Of a DNA stretch of 64,000 nt, positions 43,063 through 52,629 are shown one piece after another (the first letter of the stretch is position 1; each line of letters starts with the position of its first letter). The notes under the pieces are model-generated. The model did no database searches, had not been told where the DNA came from, and saw only the letters and a list, made by a program, of their open reading frames with translations. The stretch lies in NCBI GenBank assembly GCA_028224375.1, contig JAOIVW010000004.1, positions 105,826 to 169,825 of the forward strand. The letters are read 5' to 3'. The DNA is from Hellea sp. Lineage in GTDB: Bacteria; Pseudomonadota; Alphaproteobacteria; Caulobacterales; Maricaulaceae. The translations under genes were made by a program, and so were the position numbers.

Positions 43063-43096
43063 TATAAAAAAAGCGCGAATAAATATTCGCGCTTTT
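43063..43096 (-). terminator. Rho-independent terminator after the TonB receptor
   Basis: AAAAGCGCGAAT and ATTCGCGCTTTT form a long stem with a short loop; on the minus strand it ends in a run of seven Ts. It separates the receptor gene from the aldehyde dehydrogenase gene. Confidence 0.8.
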
Positions 43097-43116
43097 CAGT
43101 CTCAATGTGGCTAGGA

Positions 43117-45663
43117 CTAAAATGATTTTCTAGCTGTCACGCCATACATTCTAGGTTGTTGTACGAAAGCAGACCGTGATGTACCGCGAAGGACTGTATT
43201 AAAGGTGACGCCGCGAGTGACTTCATCTGTAATATTTGTTGCCCAAGCTTCCAAGCCCCAGCCCATGTCTTCATTGCCTATACCAGCGCGTAGGTTGATT
43301 TTGACAGTACTCTCTTGAACATCAAGCGGGTTGAGGGCTGTATTTCCAAGCTCAGCCTGTGTTGTTGGAACAAGACGACCTTGGGTAGATGTGCGCCGAT
43401 CATCTTCGTAGCGTAATTGCCCATTGAGGAAGAATTGAAGTGCTGAAGAGAAAGCATCGAACTCACCTTCATACGTTGCCCCTAAAAGACCAACGACGTT
43501 AGGAGCATTGGTCAGATCAAAGCCACATAAATTTTGTACCCGAAGAGGGTCATCCGTTCCGGCACAATCATCAGGATATGATGCGTCCAAAACAGTTAGC
43601 CCGCCCGTCAGAGAAAGGTTATCAGTTGGTTGTGCCTGTGCTTCGATTTCCACACCTTTTGACTCTGCTTTAGCTACATTGAACGTTTGGAATTGAGCGC
43701 CTGTAAATTCTAGAACCTGGAAATTCGAAAAATCTTCGTAGAAGGCCGCTACATTGAACGTAATCCTACCATCCCAAAATTTAGACTTTACGCCGATTTC
43801 ATAAGCATCAACTTCTTCTGATTCAAAGCTTGGATCAGAGACGCCGCCGACAGGAATAGCCGCCGTTGAGTCAAGGTTGAAACCACCTGACTTAAAGCCA
43901 TGTGTAAAGCTGGCATATGATGAAATGTCCGGTGTAAAGTCATAGCCTATTTTACCTGTATAAATCAGCTCATTGTCATCAAAATCATCGTCAAATGTTT
44001 GCGGAGTTGGAATACCAAAAGCTACAGTTGGCAAATCAGCTTGCGTAGTAAAAGCAAAACACCCCGTCCCGAATAAGCCATTCCCGAGAGCCGTACCAAG
44101 CGGCGGCGCAGGCGCCGCGCCCGGAGCAGGACTACCCAAAGCAACATTACTTATGATTGCCGGGCATACAGGGCTGTTGACATCCGGCTGCGTAAAAGCG
44201 CCGGTTTTACTTTCATCAGAGTAACGAAGGCCAACTGTAAGACTTAAGGCGTCTGTGACATCAAACGTATTGTGAGTGAAAACAGACCAGCTCTCACTGT
44301 CTTGGGTGAAAAAGTTATTTGCAAAAACCTGGCTGGAATCTTGTCCCCCAGAAAATAGTGCGAGGGGCGCTGGGCCTGCAGCGCCACCGAACAAAGCGCC
44401 TACTAATGTATCAAAATCATCGCCCAGTTCGAAATTTTGTTGCGATTCGATCGTCTCATCTGAGTAATACGCACCCACGAGCCAACTGAGACGGTCATCA
44501 AAGGCATCTCCCTGCAGGCGCAATTCTTGCGTTAGAGTATTAATCTCTGTCAGACTTGGGGCGACATCAAAAACGGACAGCCCAGAGAAGTCAGAATCAT
44601 AATTTTCGACTGCGTCGAATTCTCTATATGATCCAATATAGATGAGATCAGCAAAATCACTTATCGGAAAATCGACTTCAGCAACAATGCCCGTTTGATC
44701 ATTACTAGGATTGGGTAGGAAGCTGGCTGTCGCAATTCTGTTATCTACAGCATCCTCTGCAGTATCGTTATCCAGTGGATCAACGGCAACTAATGGAGCC
44801 GACATTCCGCCCCGAGGCCCAAGTCCTACGGCGCTAAAAGCGCCTGCAGTTTCAATTGAGGCTCTTAAGATTTCTACTGCTGCACAGCAGACCGCGTGAC
44901 TTTCAGAACGGTCGACAACTACGCGGCCAGTAATACCCGTATCGCTTTCAAAGCCGATTTGACCGCGAATGACGTATTGGTCGACATCATTTGAGTCTCC
45001 AAGGTCATTTCCATCGCCATCCAAGACATCAATAAAACCATCACGTTTACGGTAGGCACCTGTCACGCGGGCCGCGACTTTACCCTCTACGAGCGGAATG
45101 TTTACGGCTCCCTGTAGGCTTTTTTGATCAAAATTCCCGTATGTCGCATTAAAGAAGCCTTCCGACTCATCCAGATTAGGGCGTACATTTATAACGTTCA
45201 ATGCACCAGCTGACGTGTTACGTCCAAACAAGGTGCCTTGTGGTCCCCGGAGAACTTCGACCCGTTCAACATCTACAAACTCGCCAAGAGCAATACCTGG
45301 TCTTGATTGATAAGCGCCATCAATGAAAACACCGACTGCCGATTCAAAACCAATATTGTTTGATGTCGTACCAACACCCCGAATTCGAAGCACGACAGTT
45401 CCGGAAGCTGTTTGAGCCTCTGACGTTGAGAAACTGGGCGCGACACTTGTTAAGTTTTGAATATTGACAACGCCTTGCTTTTCCAAATCGTCGGGCAAAA
45501 TGGCTGTTACCGCGATAGGAATATCCTGAATGCTTTCGGCACGGCGCGTGGCTGTAACAATAATTTCGTCATCAACCGTGTTAGATTGTGCGATAGCAAT
45601 TTCAGGTATCGTCATTGCCGAGCTGGCCAGCAGACAAGCGGATATAAGCTTAAAATTTTTCAT
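43117..45663 (-). CDS. TonB-dependent receptor
   Basis: An 848-residue outer-membrane importer: signal peptide to AIAQ, TonB box region (DEIIVTATRRAES), plug domain (IRGVGTTSNNIGFESAVGVF, VEVLRGPQGTLFGRNTSAGA) and a barrel ending in VTARKSF. The ATG at 45661-45663 is chosen because GGGGAG lies six bases upstream; the ATG two codons earlier abuts that site. Motifs fit the hydrocarbon/terpenoid/polyphenol receptor group common in Hyphomonadaceae and sphingomonads; the ligand is unknown. Confidence 0.93.
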   Translation of the reverse strand: MKNFKLISACLLASSAMTIPEIAIAQSNTVDDEIIVTATRRAESIQDIPIAVTAILPDDLEKQGVVNIQNLTSVAPSFSTSEAQTASGTVVLRIRGVGTTSNNIGFESAVGVFIDGAYQSRPGIALGEFVDVERVEVLRGPQGTLFGRNTSAGALNVINVRPNLDESEGFFNATYGNFDQKSLQGAVNIPLVEGKVAARVTGAYRKRDGFIDVLDGDGNDLGDSNDVDQYVIRGQIGFESDTGITGRVVVDRSESHAVCCAAVEILRASIETAGAFSAVGLGPRGGMSAPLVAVDPLDNDTAEDAVDNRIATASFLPNPSNDQTGIVAEVDFPISDFADLIYIGSYREFDAVENYDSDFSGLSVFDVAPSLTEINTLTQELRLQGDAFDDRLSWLVGAYYSDETIESQQNFELGDDFDTLVGALFGGAAGPAPLALFSGGQDSSQVFANNFFTQDSESWSVFTHNTFDVTDALSLTVGLRYSDESKTGAFTQPDVNSPVCPAIISNVALGSPAPGAAPAPPLGTALGNGLFGTGCFAFTTQADLPTVAFGIPTPQTFDDDFDDNELIYTGKIGYDFTPDISSYASFTHGFKSGGFNLDSTAAIPVGGVSDPSFESEEVDAYEIGVKSKFWDGRITFNVAAFYEDFSNFQVLEFTGAQFQTFNVAKAESKGVEIEAQAQPTDNLSLTGGLTVLDASYPDDCAGTDDPLRVQNLCGFDLTNAPNVVGLLGATYEGEFDAFSSALQFFLNGQLRYEDDRRTSTQGRLVPTTQAELGNTALNPLDVQESTVKINLRAGIGNEDMGWGLEAWATNITDEVTRGVTFNTVLRGTSRSAFVQQPRMYGVTARKSF

Positions 45664-45764
45664 GAACATCTCCCCGATGCGTTATTATGTTTCGACGGCG
45701 CTTTTGCGCTCTATCATTGCAGGGAAATAATCACATTTTGCAGCCTATGCCAAATAGATAATAG

Positions 45765-45820
45765 GCAATTTGTTGCATATGTTTTGAAACGCGTCATTTA
45801 CGCAACAGTTGCGCAACAGT
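45765..45820. promoter_or_regulatory. Clustered GCAAC/GTTGC half-sites upstream of the TonB receptor
   Basis: GCAA-TTTG-TTGC (45765-45776), GCAAC-A-GTTGC (45802-45812) and a further GCAAC (45813-45817) are clustered, with CGCAACAGT repeated at an 11-base offset. This looks like an operator for a substrate-sensing regulator not encoded in the window. Confidence 0.35.
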
Positions 45821-45822
45821 AT

Positions 45823-46944
45823 TTAAGGCTTAGAACTGTGTTTTACAGCACTTAACATGGCCTTGGCGCGGCCAGAAACACTGTCTTCACAGGCAGCGAC
45901 TTGTGTGTAGCGGCGCCTGAATCTACCCGGAGCATCTTTAAGGGCCTTTTGGCCAAATATTTCCGCTTTGCTATAAAGATTCGATAAGGCGGCAGCAGGG
46001 CCTTGGGCGGCAATAAAGCCAGTGCCGACCCTAATAGGTTCAGTTGCGTAGTGGCGTTTATAACCATCAGTGCCAACACCAAGATCAATGCGTTTATAAC
46101 CCAAGCTTTCAGAGGCATCGATTAAGCCTTCTAGTAATTGGATGCCAGGGGCGTAACTGTGAAGCTCGCCGTCATAGGCTACAATCCAGCTATGAAACGT
46201 TTCGCCGTCGGACAGTCCCAAATCAACCGCGGCGAGGCGGTCTCCAAAGTAAATCGCTTGAAGTTCACATCTTAAACCGCTGTCGTGGCGGCTCCAGAGC
46301 TGCTTTAAAAGCTCCATTGTCCAATCCGCCGACAACACGTCATATTTGCCGGTTTCTACAAACTTTTGCTTTTTCCAAGCGATAAGCTGATCAAAAATGA
46401 CGGGGTCTTGAGACTTCCAGACACTTTTGGGTTCGCCTATATCCTCGCCGGCTTTACGGATGCGGCGGCGATTACTTTTAAGGTGGCGGCGGTAGCTCCC
46501 GTCGCGGGCCGCCCGCCACGCCGCAGCGCCTGCCTCTAGGTCCATCACCACGCCCTCATCTTCGCTTTGAAAATGCGATGTCATTTGAGAGTTTGTGGCA
46601 GCACTAAAGTGATAGGCGCCTATGCCAGCCCTTTTCAAAATCTCAACAGGGTCGATTGCGGCGTCGGGCCTACAAATAAGGCCATGATAATCTGTCATAG
46701 GCGCGCCCACAGGACGCGCGAAGCGTTCGCCCTGATAGGGAAGAAAAGCGGCGGGTAAATCGTTGTCATAAAGACAGGCGATAAAAACATCTTCGCGCAA
46801 TTCTGATAATAAAATTGTATAATCAAGATGAAAATATGGACTGTAATTTTGCGGATTAGAGGCGCGCAAGGCCGCCCAAGCTGTACGATCCGTCTCGCTC
46901 AACTCATGCGCCCGTTTGACTTTGATGATGAGAGGTTGTCCCAC
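45823..46944 (-). CDS. GNAT-fold acyltransferase (BioF2/CelD-like)
   Basis: A 373-residue soluble protein with the duplicated GNAT fold of the acetyltransferase_6 family (SYRRHLKSNRRRIRKA region, then RCELQAIYFGDRLAAVDLGL and YKRIDLGVGTDGYKRHYATE). Relatives take part in exopolysaccharide or cellulose-related export and in FemAB-like aminoacyl transfer. It stands alone between the TonB receptor and the zinc exporter. Substrate unknown. Confidence 0.8.
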   Translation of the reverse strand: MGQPLIIKVKRAHELSETDRTAWAALRASNPQNYSPYFHLDYTILLSELREDVFIACLYDNDLPAAFLPYQGERFARPVGAPMTDYHGLICRPDAAIDPVEILKRAGIGAYHFSAATNSQMTSHFQSEDEGVVMDLEAGAAAWRAARDGSYRRHLKSNRRRIRKAGEDIGEPKSVWKSQDPVIFDQLIAWKKQKFVETGKYDVLSADWTMELLKQLWSRHDSGLRCELQAIYFGDRLAAVDLGLSDGETFHSWIVAYDGELHSYAPGIQLLEGLIDASESLGYKRIDLGVGTDGYKRHYATEPIRVGTGFIAAQGPAAALSNLYSKAEIFGQKALKDAPGRFRRRYTQVAACEDSVSGRAKAMLSAVKHSSKP

Positions 46945-47052
46945 GTCCTAACTATCCTTTGTATGTTTTAGAAAGGAGACCTAACAAAAAAGAGTTAGAA
47001 ACGGCTTAAGATTGCGCTTTCCCGTTACAGAAACTGCCCTTATTGTTTCGCC

Positions 47053-47976
47053 ATGGGTTCTCATCATCATCATGGTCATTCACATAGCCATCATCACGGT
47101 CACGGCCATTCTCATGCCGGAGAAAACAACCGTACTCGCGTTGGGATTGCCGCGCTCTTAACAGGCCTCTTCATGATAGTTGAGGTCGTAGGCGGCTTCA
47201 TTTCAGGATCATTAGCGCTTTTAGCAGATGCGGGGCATATGATGACTGATTTCGCGGCGCTCGCCATGGCATGGGGCGCGTTTACAATCGCCAAGCGTCC
47301 AGCCAATTGGAAGCATACATTTGGCTATGACCGATTTTCTATTCTGATCGCTTTCGTGAATGGGTTGACGCTGTTTTTGGTGGCGGCTTGGATTTTGTGG
47401 GAGGCCTTTCAGCGTATTCAAGCAGGCGGCGCCATTCTGGCAGGCCATATGCTTTGGATTGCGATAGGAGGGCTGATTGTTAATCTGGTTGTCTTCAAAA
47501 TATTAATGGGCGCGGACCAAGAAAACTTAAATATACGCGGAGCCGTCTTGCATGTTTTAGGGGATTTGTTGGGCTCAGTTGCTGCGATTATCGCCGCAGT
47601 CGTTATTCTGAAAACGGGTTGGACCCCGATTGACCCTATTCTGTCAGTTCTGGTCGCGGTTATTATTTTACGGAGCGCATGGTTTTTGGTCAAAGACAGC
47701 GCTCATATTTTACTGGAAGGCGCTCCGGCTCATATCGATCGCCGCGCTATTCGTGAGGATTTACCCGCGCAGATCAAGGGCTTGATTTCAGTGGAACATA
47801 TTCACGCTTGGTCCATCACGCCCAAGCGTCCAATGCTGACATTGGAAGCTTTTGTCGAGGATAACGTCAGTCTTGAAACTGTTAGCCAAGCGATTAAAGC
47901 GCGGCTCAAATCAGAGTTTCATATTGACCACGCGACAGTGGATGTGATGCGTCAATCCTCACAAAATAAGAGGTAA
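47053..47976 (+). CDS. Cation diffusion facilitator (zinc/cadmium exporter, CzcD/ZitB-like)
   Basis: A 307-residue inner-membrane antiporter. The N-terminus is histidine-rich (HHHHGHSHSHHHGHGHSH), a metal-binding stretch. Six membrane segments follow, with the zinc-site motifs LLADAGHMMTDF (HxxxD) and HVLGDLLGS. The C-terminal domain (VEHIHAWSITPKRP) is the regulatory ferredoxin-like fold. It exports Zn, Cd or Co in exchange for protons. A weak hairpin follows. Confidence 0.94.
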   Translation: MGSHHHHGHSHSHHHGHGHSHAGENNRTRVGIAALLTGLFMIVEVVGGFISGSLALLADAGHMMTDFAALAMAWGAFTIAKRPANWKHTFGYDRFSILIAFVNGLTLFLVAAWILWEAFQRIQAGGAILAGHMLWIAIGGLIVNLVVFKILMGADQENLNIRGAVLHVLGDLLGSVAAIIAAVVILKTGWTPIDPILSVLVAVIILRSAWFLVKDSAHILLEGAPAHIDRRAIREDLPAQIKGLISVEHIHAWSITPKRPMLTLEAFVEDNVSLETVSQAIKARLKSEFHIDHATVDVMRQSSQNKR

Positions 47977-48068
47977 ACACCCCGTTTTATGAGGGGTTCT
48001 AAAAGATCAATCCTTGATACCGCTATCTGGGTTAATGTTCAGACATCGTATAAATGTCAGGACGTCTT

Positions 48069-49355
48069 ATGGATCTCACCAGCCCAAATCTCAAACTCCC
48101 TTACCTCGCTCCGGCCCAAGCTCAGAAACATGTCACCCATAACGAAGCACTTCGGCAGCTTGATGCGATTGTGCAGCTTTCTGTTCTCACGCAAGCAAAT
48201 GAGCCGCCTTTGTCGCCTCAGAATGGTGAGTGCTTTATAGTGGGGGATACGCCCCAAGGCATATTTATTGGCAAAGCTTTGCATATCGCCGCATTTCAGG
48301 ATGGCGCTTGGACCTTCTTGAGTCCAAATATTGGTTGGCGAAGTTATGTTCAAGATGTCGCTGCGTTTCTGGTGTTTAACGGGACAGGCTGGCAGACACT
48401 CAATGATGATTCCGGCTCAGAAAGCGCCGCGAAATTCGGCGTCAATACAACAGCAGATGACTTTAACCGCCTGTCTGTAAAATCCCAAGCGAGCTTATTG
48501 GATAGTGACGGCGCGGGACATCAGGTTAAGATCAACAAAACATCGTCGTCTGATACGGCCAGCCTTCTCTTCCAAAGCGGTTATACGGGACAGGCTGAAA
48601 TTGGGCTGACAGGTGACCAAAACCTTCATTTCAAAACCAGTTCGGACGGCCAAAACTTCAGAGATGTGCTTGTCGCAAGTAGCGATACAGGATCTGTAAC
48701 AACTCCTTATGGATTAAACCCTGATGTGATGACGTCGCCAACACAGAATTGCGGTGGGCCTGATAGTTTTTACGGGCTACCATCATCAGGTTCGGTTGTC
48801 ATTGGACGCAGCAATCTATCACTCGTTGCTAACCGCATGATATTCACGGCCGTTTATGTTGACAGGGAAGTAACTTTAGAAGGAGGGCGGGCAGCCTTAC
48901 ACAGCGCCAGTAGCGATAGCGGCTCTGTCATGCGTTGCGGAGTTTATCATTTGGGTATTGCAAATGGGAATGGCTGGGATTTAGGCGCTTTAGTTCATGA
49001 CTTTGGGACGACCTCAGCCGAGAGTGAAGGGCACAAAACCTTTGATCTGACGACGCCCCTAACACTTGCTCAAGGTTGGTATGCTTTCGCGGTCGGCGTC
49101 AACGGTAGTGGAGCGGCTGTGCGTTTTGTTCAAAGTCGTCAGCCGGGTCTGGGTTATGTACAATCTTATGGCACAGGCACAGGTGCAGATTTTCGCTTTG
49201 GCGGCCCGACATCCTATATGCTGGACTCGAATGCTGGGACTGAAATCACCAATGGGTTATCGGCTAACTGGCCCTCTAACCCAGTGGGTATGGTGACATC
49301 AAGCAACAGTCACGCCTATCATATCTTCATCCCGAAATGGGCGGTCTTTGTTTAA
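48069..49355 (+). CDS. DUF2793 protein (phage or gene-transfer-agent spike-like)
   Basis: A 428-residue protein beginning MDLTSPNLKLPYLAPAQAQK, the usual start of DUF2793 (AQAQKHVTHNEALRQLD, GWRSYVQDVAAFLVFNG). The C-terminal half is a different beta-rich domain, possibly a jelly roll. DUF2793 proteins occur near GTA and prophage structural genes in Alphaproteobacteria, including, from memory, a head-spike gene of the Rhodobacter GTA. No other phage gene is near, so this is an isolated copy. The ATG at 48069 is chosen since AGGA lies seven bases upstream; another ATG is five codons earlier. Confidence 0.8.
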   Translation: MDLTSPNLKLPYLAPAQAQKHVTHNEALRQLDAIVQLSVLTQANEPPLSPQNGECFIVGDTPQGIFIGKALHIAAFQDGAWTFLSPNIGWRSYVQDVAAFLVFNGTGWQTLNDDSGSESAAKFGVNTTADDFNRLSVKSQASLLDSDGAGHQVKINKTSSSDTASLLFQSGYTGQAEIGLTGDQNLHFKTSSDGQNFRDVLVASSDTGSVTTPYGLNPDVMTSPTQNCGGPDSFYGLPSSGSVVIGRSNLSLVANRMIFTAVYVDREVTLEGGRAALHSASSDSGSVMRCGVYHLGIANGNGWDLGALVHDFGTTSAESEGHKTFDLTTPLTLAQGWYAFAVGVNGSGAAVRFVQSRQPGLGYVQSYGTGTGADFRFGGPTSYMLDSNAGTEITNGLSANWPSNPVGMVTSSNSHAYHIFIPKWAVFV

Positions 49356-49377
49356 AAAATGCCGTTTACTAATAGCT

Positions 49378-50085
49378 TTATCGACAGGCCATACTAGGCC
49401 CCATATCGACGTGGAAGTGGTCGCGATGCGCTTTGTTGTAATCCGGGCTTAGCGTTACGCGAAATATTTTACAGGCTTTGTTACGCGTGTCTCTAAGAAA
49501 GGCTTTGCGGTCTTTATCTTTGCCGTTCCAATCCTTCAAGACGGAAATGACACGCCCATCCGCGAGCTCAAATCCCGTAATATCCCACGCATTTGCAAAA
49601 GCGTGCTCACTCCATCGGCCTGAACTGTTCCCGTTCTGGCGGCGACAACTATAGGTGCCGACATGATGCACTCTGGAGAGATTTGAGCCCAGATGCTCTT
49701 GCGCTAAGGCATCTATTTCATTCAGCCACATATAAGTCCCGATAGCGAGCGGGCATTGCATGTTGGCTTCCCCCGGCCGCAAGACCGTTGTGGCAGAGCC
49801 GTAAACCACACGCGCTACGTTCCATCCGCAGACTGACTTTGTCTCTTTTGGGTCAGCCGGTATGGAGTTAAAGGTCTCTGCATCTCGCGCCAAGTTCATA
49901 CAGTTCTCGGACGGCATCAGGCTCATGCGCAGCATTTGGCTTTTGGTTGCAAATCCCAGCGGCGCGTCGGGGTCAAGCTCTCGCCAAGGCAAATGTTCGG
50001 AGGGGACGTTACGGTCAAGCGCGACGGCAGATAGCGCGGCGAGCACAATCAAAATTAAAAATATGAGAACCGGGCGCTTCCACAT
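49378..50085 (-). CDS. Extensin-like protein, probable LAS-fold peptidase
   Basis: A 235-residue protein with an N-terminal anchor (about 5-24) and the extensin-like C-terminal domain common in Alphaproteobacteria: SEHAFANAWDITGFEL and HRDHFHVDMG, with His and Asp as in M15/LAS D,D-carboxypeptidases, and several conserved Cys. It probably acts on peptidoglycan in the periplasm. It is in line with two more leftward genes. Confidence 0.85.
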   Translation of the reverse strand: MWKRPVLIFLILIVLAALSAVALDRNVPSEHLPWRELDPDAPLGFATKSQMLRMSLMPSENCMNLARDAETFNSIPADPKETKSVCGWNVARVVYGSATTVLRPGEANMQCPLAIGTYMWLNEIDALAQEHLGSNLSRVHHVGTYSCRRQNGNSSGRWSEHAFANAWDITGFELADGRVISVLKDWNGKDKDRKAFLRDTRNKACKIFRVTLSPDYNKAHRDHFHVDMGPSMACR

Positions 50086-50104
50086 AGTTTAAAGATTAGC
50101 CGAT

Positions 50105-50899
50105 TTATCTGACAATACAAATAACTTGGGCAATACGCCGCTCTCGGCGCAAACGGTCCGCCTGTATGCCGTAGCTGTTGAGCGATAAGGCTTCAGCTTT
50201 AATATTGCGGTCTTTTATTAAGTCTTGCAGATTTTCAGGTGCAACTGTGTAAATTCGCCCTCGGCGCGGACTTTCCGCTGAAACGACTCCAATGACTTCG
50301 CCATCTTTATCCATAACCGGCGCGCCTGATAAGCCGCCTAAAGAGCCCGATAGTCCCTTGGTGCGGCCAACTTCTGACCAGGCTAAAATTCCTTCTTCTG
50401 ATTTGTAACGGCCCCGAATAATCATACGGTTTCGGGCCAATAAAGCCCCCACAACCTCGCCAGGCCGGCCTTGCGGAAAGCCAAAGAAAAACCCGCGTTC
50501 ACCAATTTGGCGATTTGTGAAAAGATCATTGGCGAGCGGTTTTCGCGCCCAGCTCCCGGTTAAAATAGCCGTATCTGAATCCTTTGATACGTAACTGTCT
50601 ACGCGCAAAACTTGACGCCCCCCTATATCAATCCCGACTTGATCGCAGCTATCGACGACATGACGCGCCGTCATCCAGCGGCCTGTATCATCTATGGCAA
50701 AAGCTGTCCCGATTCCTGAACCTGCCCGTTCGACATTGACAATAACCCGTTCATCGCGAGGGGTTTCATTGGGCAACATCGGCCCAAGTTCGGGCGGCGG
50801 GGGCAGGGCATCTATCTTGTCTGATGTGCGATTGGCGTAGGCATAAAGGGCGATAATAATCGCCAGATATATCAGCCAGTCAGGTATTTTGCGCCACAT
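50105..50899 (-). CDS. Trypsin-like serine protease, membrane-anchored
   Basis: A 264-residue protein with an N-terminal membrane segment and a chymotrypsin-fold domain. The triad is visible as H in MTARHVVDSCD, D in SKDSDTAIL and S in GGLSGAPVMD. It resembles the protease core of HtrA-like proteins without PDZ domains. The start is six bases from the stop of the DUF350 gene. Confidence 0.88.
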   Translation of the reverse strand: MWRKIPDWLIYLAIIIALYAYANRTSDKIDALPPPPELGPMLPNETPRDERVIVNVERAGSGIGTAFAIDDTGRWMTARHVVDSCDQVGIDIGGRQVLRVDSYVSKDSDTAILTGSWARKPLANDLFTNRQIGERGFFFGFPQGRPGEVVGALLARNRMIIRGRYKSEEGILAWSEVGRTKGLSGSLGGLSGAPVMDKDGEVIGVVSAESPRRGRIYTVAPENLQDLIKDRNIKAEALSLNSYGIQADRLRRERRIAQVICIVR

Positions 50900-50905
50900 G
50901 GGTTT

Positions 50906-51319
50906 TTAACCCGCAATGGCAAAGGCGAGAATGAGAGACCCAGAAATTTTAAACGCGGCTAACACGGTGGCGGCGGGCACTTCATTATCAATGATGCGCT
51001 GCGGCATGCCCTTAAAAATAGCATCTGTTAGACGGAACAGAAAGAGCTGAAGAAATAAACTGAGAAGACCCCAAATCGCGACGTCAAACAGACTCATTTT
51101 ATTGATGAGACAAGCTGAGAGGGGGAGGGCTAAACTAATGACCAAAGCACTGAACGTGACGGCTGCCGCCATATTACCGTCTTGAACCAGCTCAAGTTCC
51201 CTATGCGGGGTCAGTTTTACGTAAATGAATAAGCCAGCCAAATAAATTATAGTAACAACGAGCAAATAAAATATTAGCCAAGGAAACCCATTGGCAAGAC
51301 TATCGAGTGCTGGAGACAT
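50906..51319 (-). CDS. DUF350 membrane protein
   Basis: About 137 residues with four hydrophobic segments and the DUF350 pattern (RELELVQDGNMAAAVTFSALVIS and LFDVAIWG). DUF350/YjfL-like proteins are often near stress or iron-related genes; function is unknown. The ATG at 51317-51319 is preferred over a TTG eight codons earlier. It shares a transcript with the protease. Confidence 0.8.
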   Translation of the reverse strand: MSPALDSLANGFPWLIFYLLVVTIIYLAGLFIYVKLTPHRELELVQDGNMAAAVTFSALVISLALPLSACLINKMSLFDVAIWGLLSLFLQLFLFRLTDAIFKGMPQRIIDNEVPAATVLAAFKISGSLILAFAIAG

Positions 51320-51410
51320 AAGCGGGTCCGGTATGAGGGCCAAAGAAAGAGACGTTCAATCTATCGTCCTGTCGGTTAGATGTGCGACTAGCTAAAGAAA
51401 TTCAAGTTAA

Positions 51411-52577
51411 TTATTTAAGCTCTGCTGCTTTTTCTAATTTACGAATTTCACTGGCGCGCATTTTCTCTGATTCAGACTTAAGCTGACCGCAAGCGGCGAG
51501 TATATCCCGTCCGCGCGGAGTACGAATAGGCGAGGCATATCCGGCGCGATTGACGATATCGGCAAAGTCTTCAATCGTCTCCCAATCCGAGCATTCATAC
51601 TCACTTCCCGGCCAAGGATTAAACGGGATGAGATTGACTTTTGCCGGGATGCCTCTGAGCAATTTGATGAGCTGTTTGGCGTGCCAAGGTTGGTCATTAA
51701 TCCCCTTAAGCATGACATATTCAAAGGTGATGCGTTTGGAGTTGGATAAGCCGGGATAGTCTCGGCAGGCTTGCATTAAATCTTTGAGCGGATATTTTCG
51801 GTTTATAGGCATAATCTGCTCGCGCAATTCATCATTCGCAGCATGAAGTGAAATTGCAAGCATCGCCGATGTGCGCGCGCCCATTGGGACGATTTCGGGC
51901 ACGACACCAGAGGTAGATACCGTAATGCGGCGGCGGCCAATGCCCAATCCTTCAGGATCGCAGATGATGTCGAGGCTATCCCCGACTTGCTCAGTATTAT
52001 AAAGCGGCTCTCCCATGCCCATAAAGACGATGTTGGTAAGCTTGCGCTTTTCCTGCGTGGTTGGCCATTCGCCTAAATCATCACGGGCGGCAATGACTTG
52101 CAATACAATTTCTTGCGCTGTTAGGTTTCTCACCAGTTTTTGCGTCCCTGTATGGCAAAACTTACAGGTCAGTGTGCAGCCAACTTGTGAGGAGACACAG
52201 AGCGCGCCTGTTTTGGATACATCAGGAATAAACACACTCTCGACCTCAATGCCGGGGGCCATCCGAATGAGATATTTACGCGTGCCGTCCACACTAATCT
52301 GGCGTTCAATAATTTCGGGACGGGCGAGAGAGAAGACGGCCTCCATTTCAGCGCGTAGCCCTTTGGCGATATTGGTCATTTGCGCCCAATCTGTGACGCC
52401 GTAATTATAAATCCAATGGAAGATTTGCTTCGTGCGCATGCGCACTTTTTTTGGCTCAATACCAAAATCTGTCAGGTGCTTCGCAATCTCTTTGCGGCCT
52501 AGACCGACCAAGCGGATACGCGTATCCGTTTCAGAGATTACAGCGTCAGGCGCGTTGGATATTAAAGTCGTGCTCAT
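51411..52577 (-). CDS. rlmN: Dual-specificity RNA methyltransferase RlmN
   Basis: A 388-residue radical-SAM enzyme that methylates C2 of A2503 in 23S rRNA and A37 in some tRNAs. The 4Fe-4S cysteines are in CTLTCKFC, and the methyl-carrying Cys is near the C-terminus (ILAACGQLK). The MGMGEPLYN and [12 protein letters not shown] motifs are typical. A complete gene with no obvious operon partner. Confidence 0.95.
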   Translation of the reverse strand: MSTTLISNAPDAVISETDTRIRLVGLGRKEIAKHLTDFGIEPKKVRMRTKQIFHWIYNYGVTDWAQMTNIAKGLRAEMEAVFSLARPEIIERQISVDGTRKYLIRMAPGIEVESVFIPDVSKTGALCVSSQVGCTLTCKFCHTGTQKLVRNLTAQEIVLQVIAARDDLGEWPTTQEKRKLTNIVFMGMGEPLYNTEQVGDSLDIICDPEGLGIGRRRITVSTSGVVPEIVPMGARTSAMLAISLHAANDELREQIMPINRKYPLKDLMQACRDYPGLSNSKRITFEYVMLKGINDQPWHAKQLIKLLRGIPAKVNLIPFNPWPGSEYECSDWETIEDFADIVNRAGYASPIRTPRGRDILAACGQLKSESEKMRASEIRKLEKAAELK

Positions 52578-52629
52578 ATGGCGCGGCCCTTAACACGCAA
52601 ATGACAAGGCGTCATCGTTTTTTGCACAG

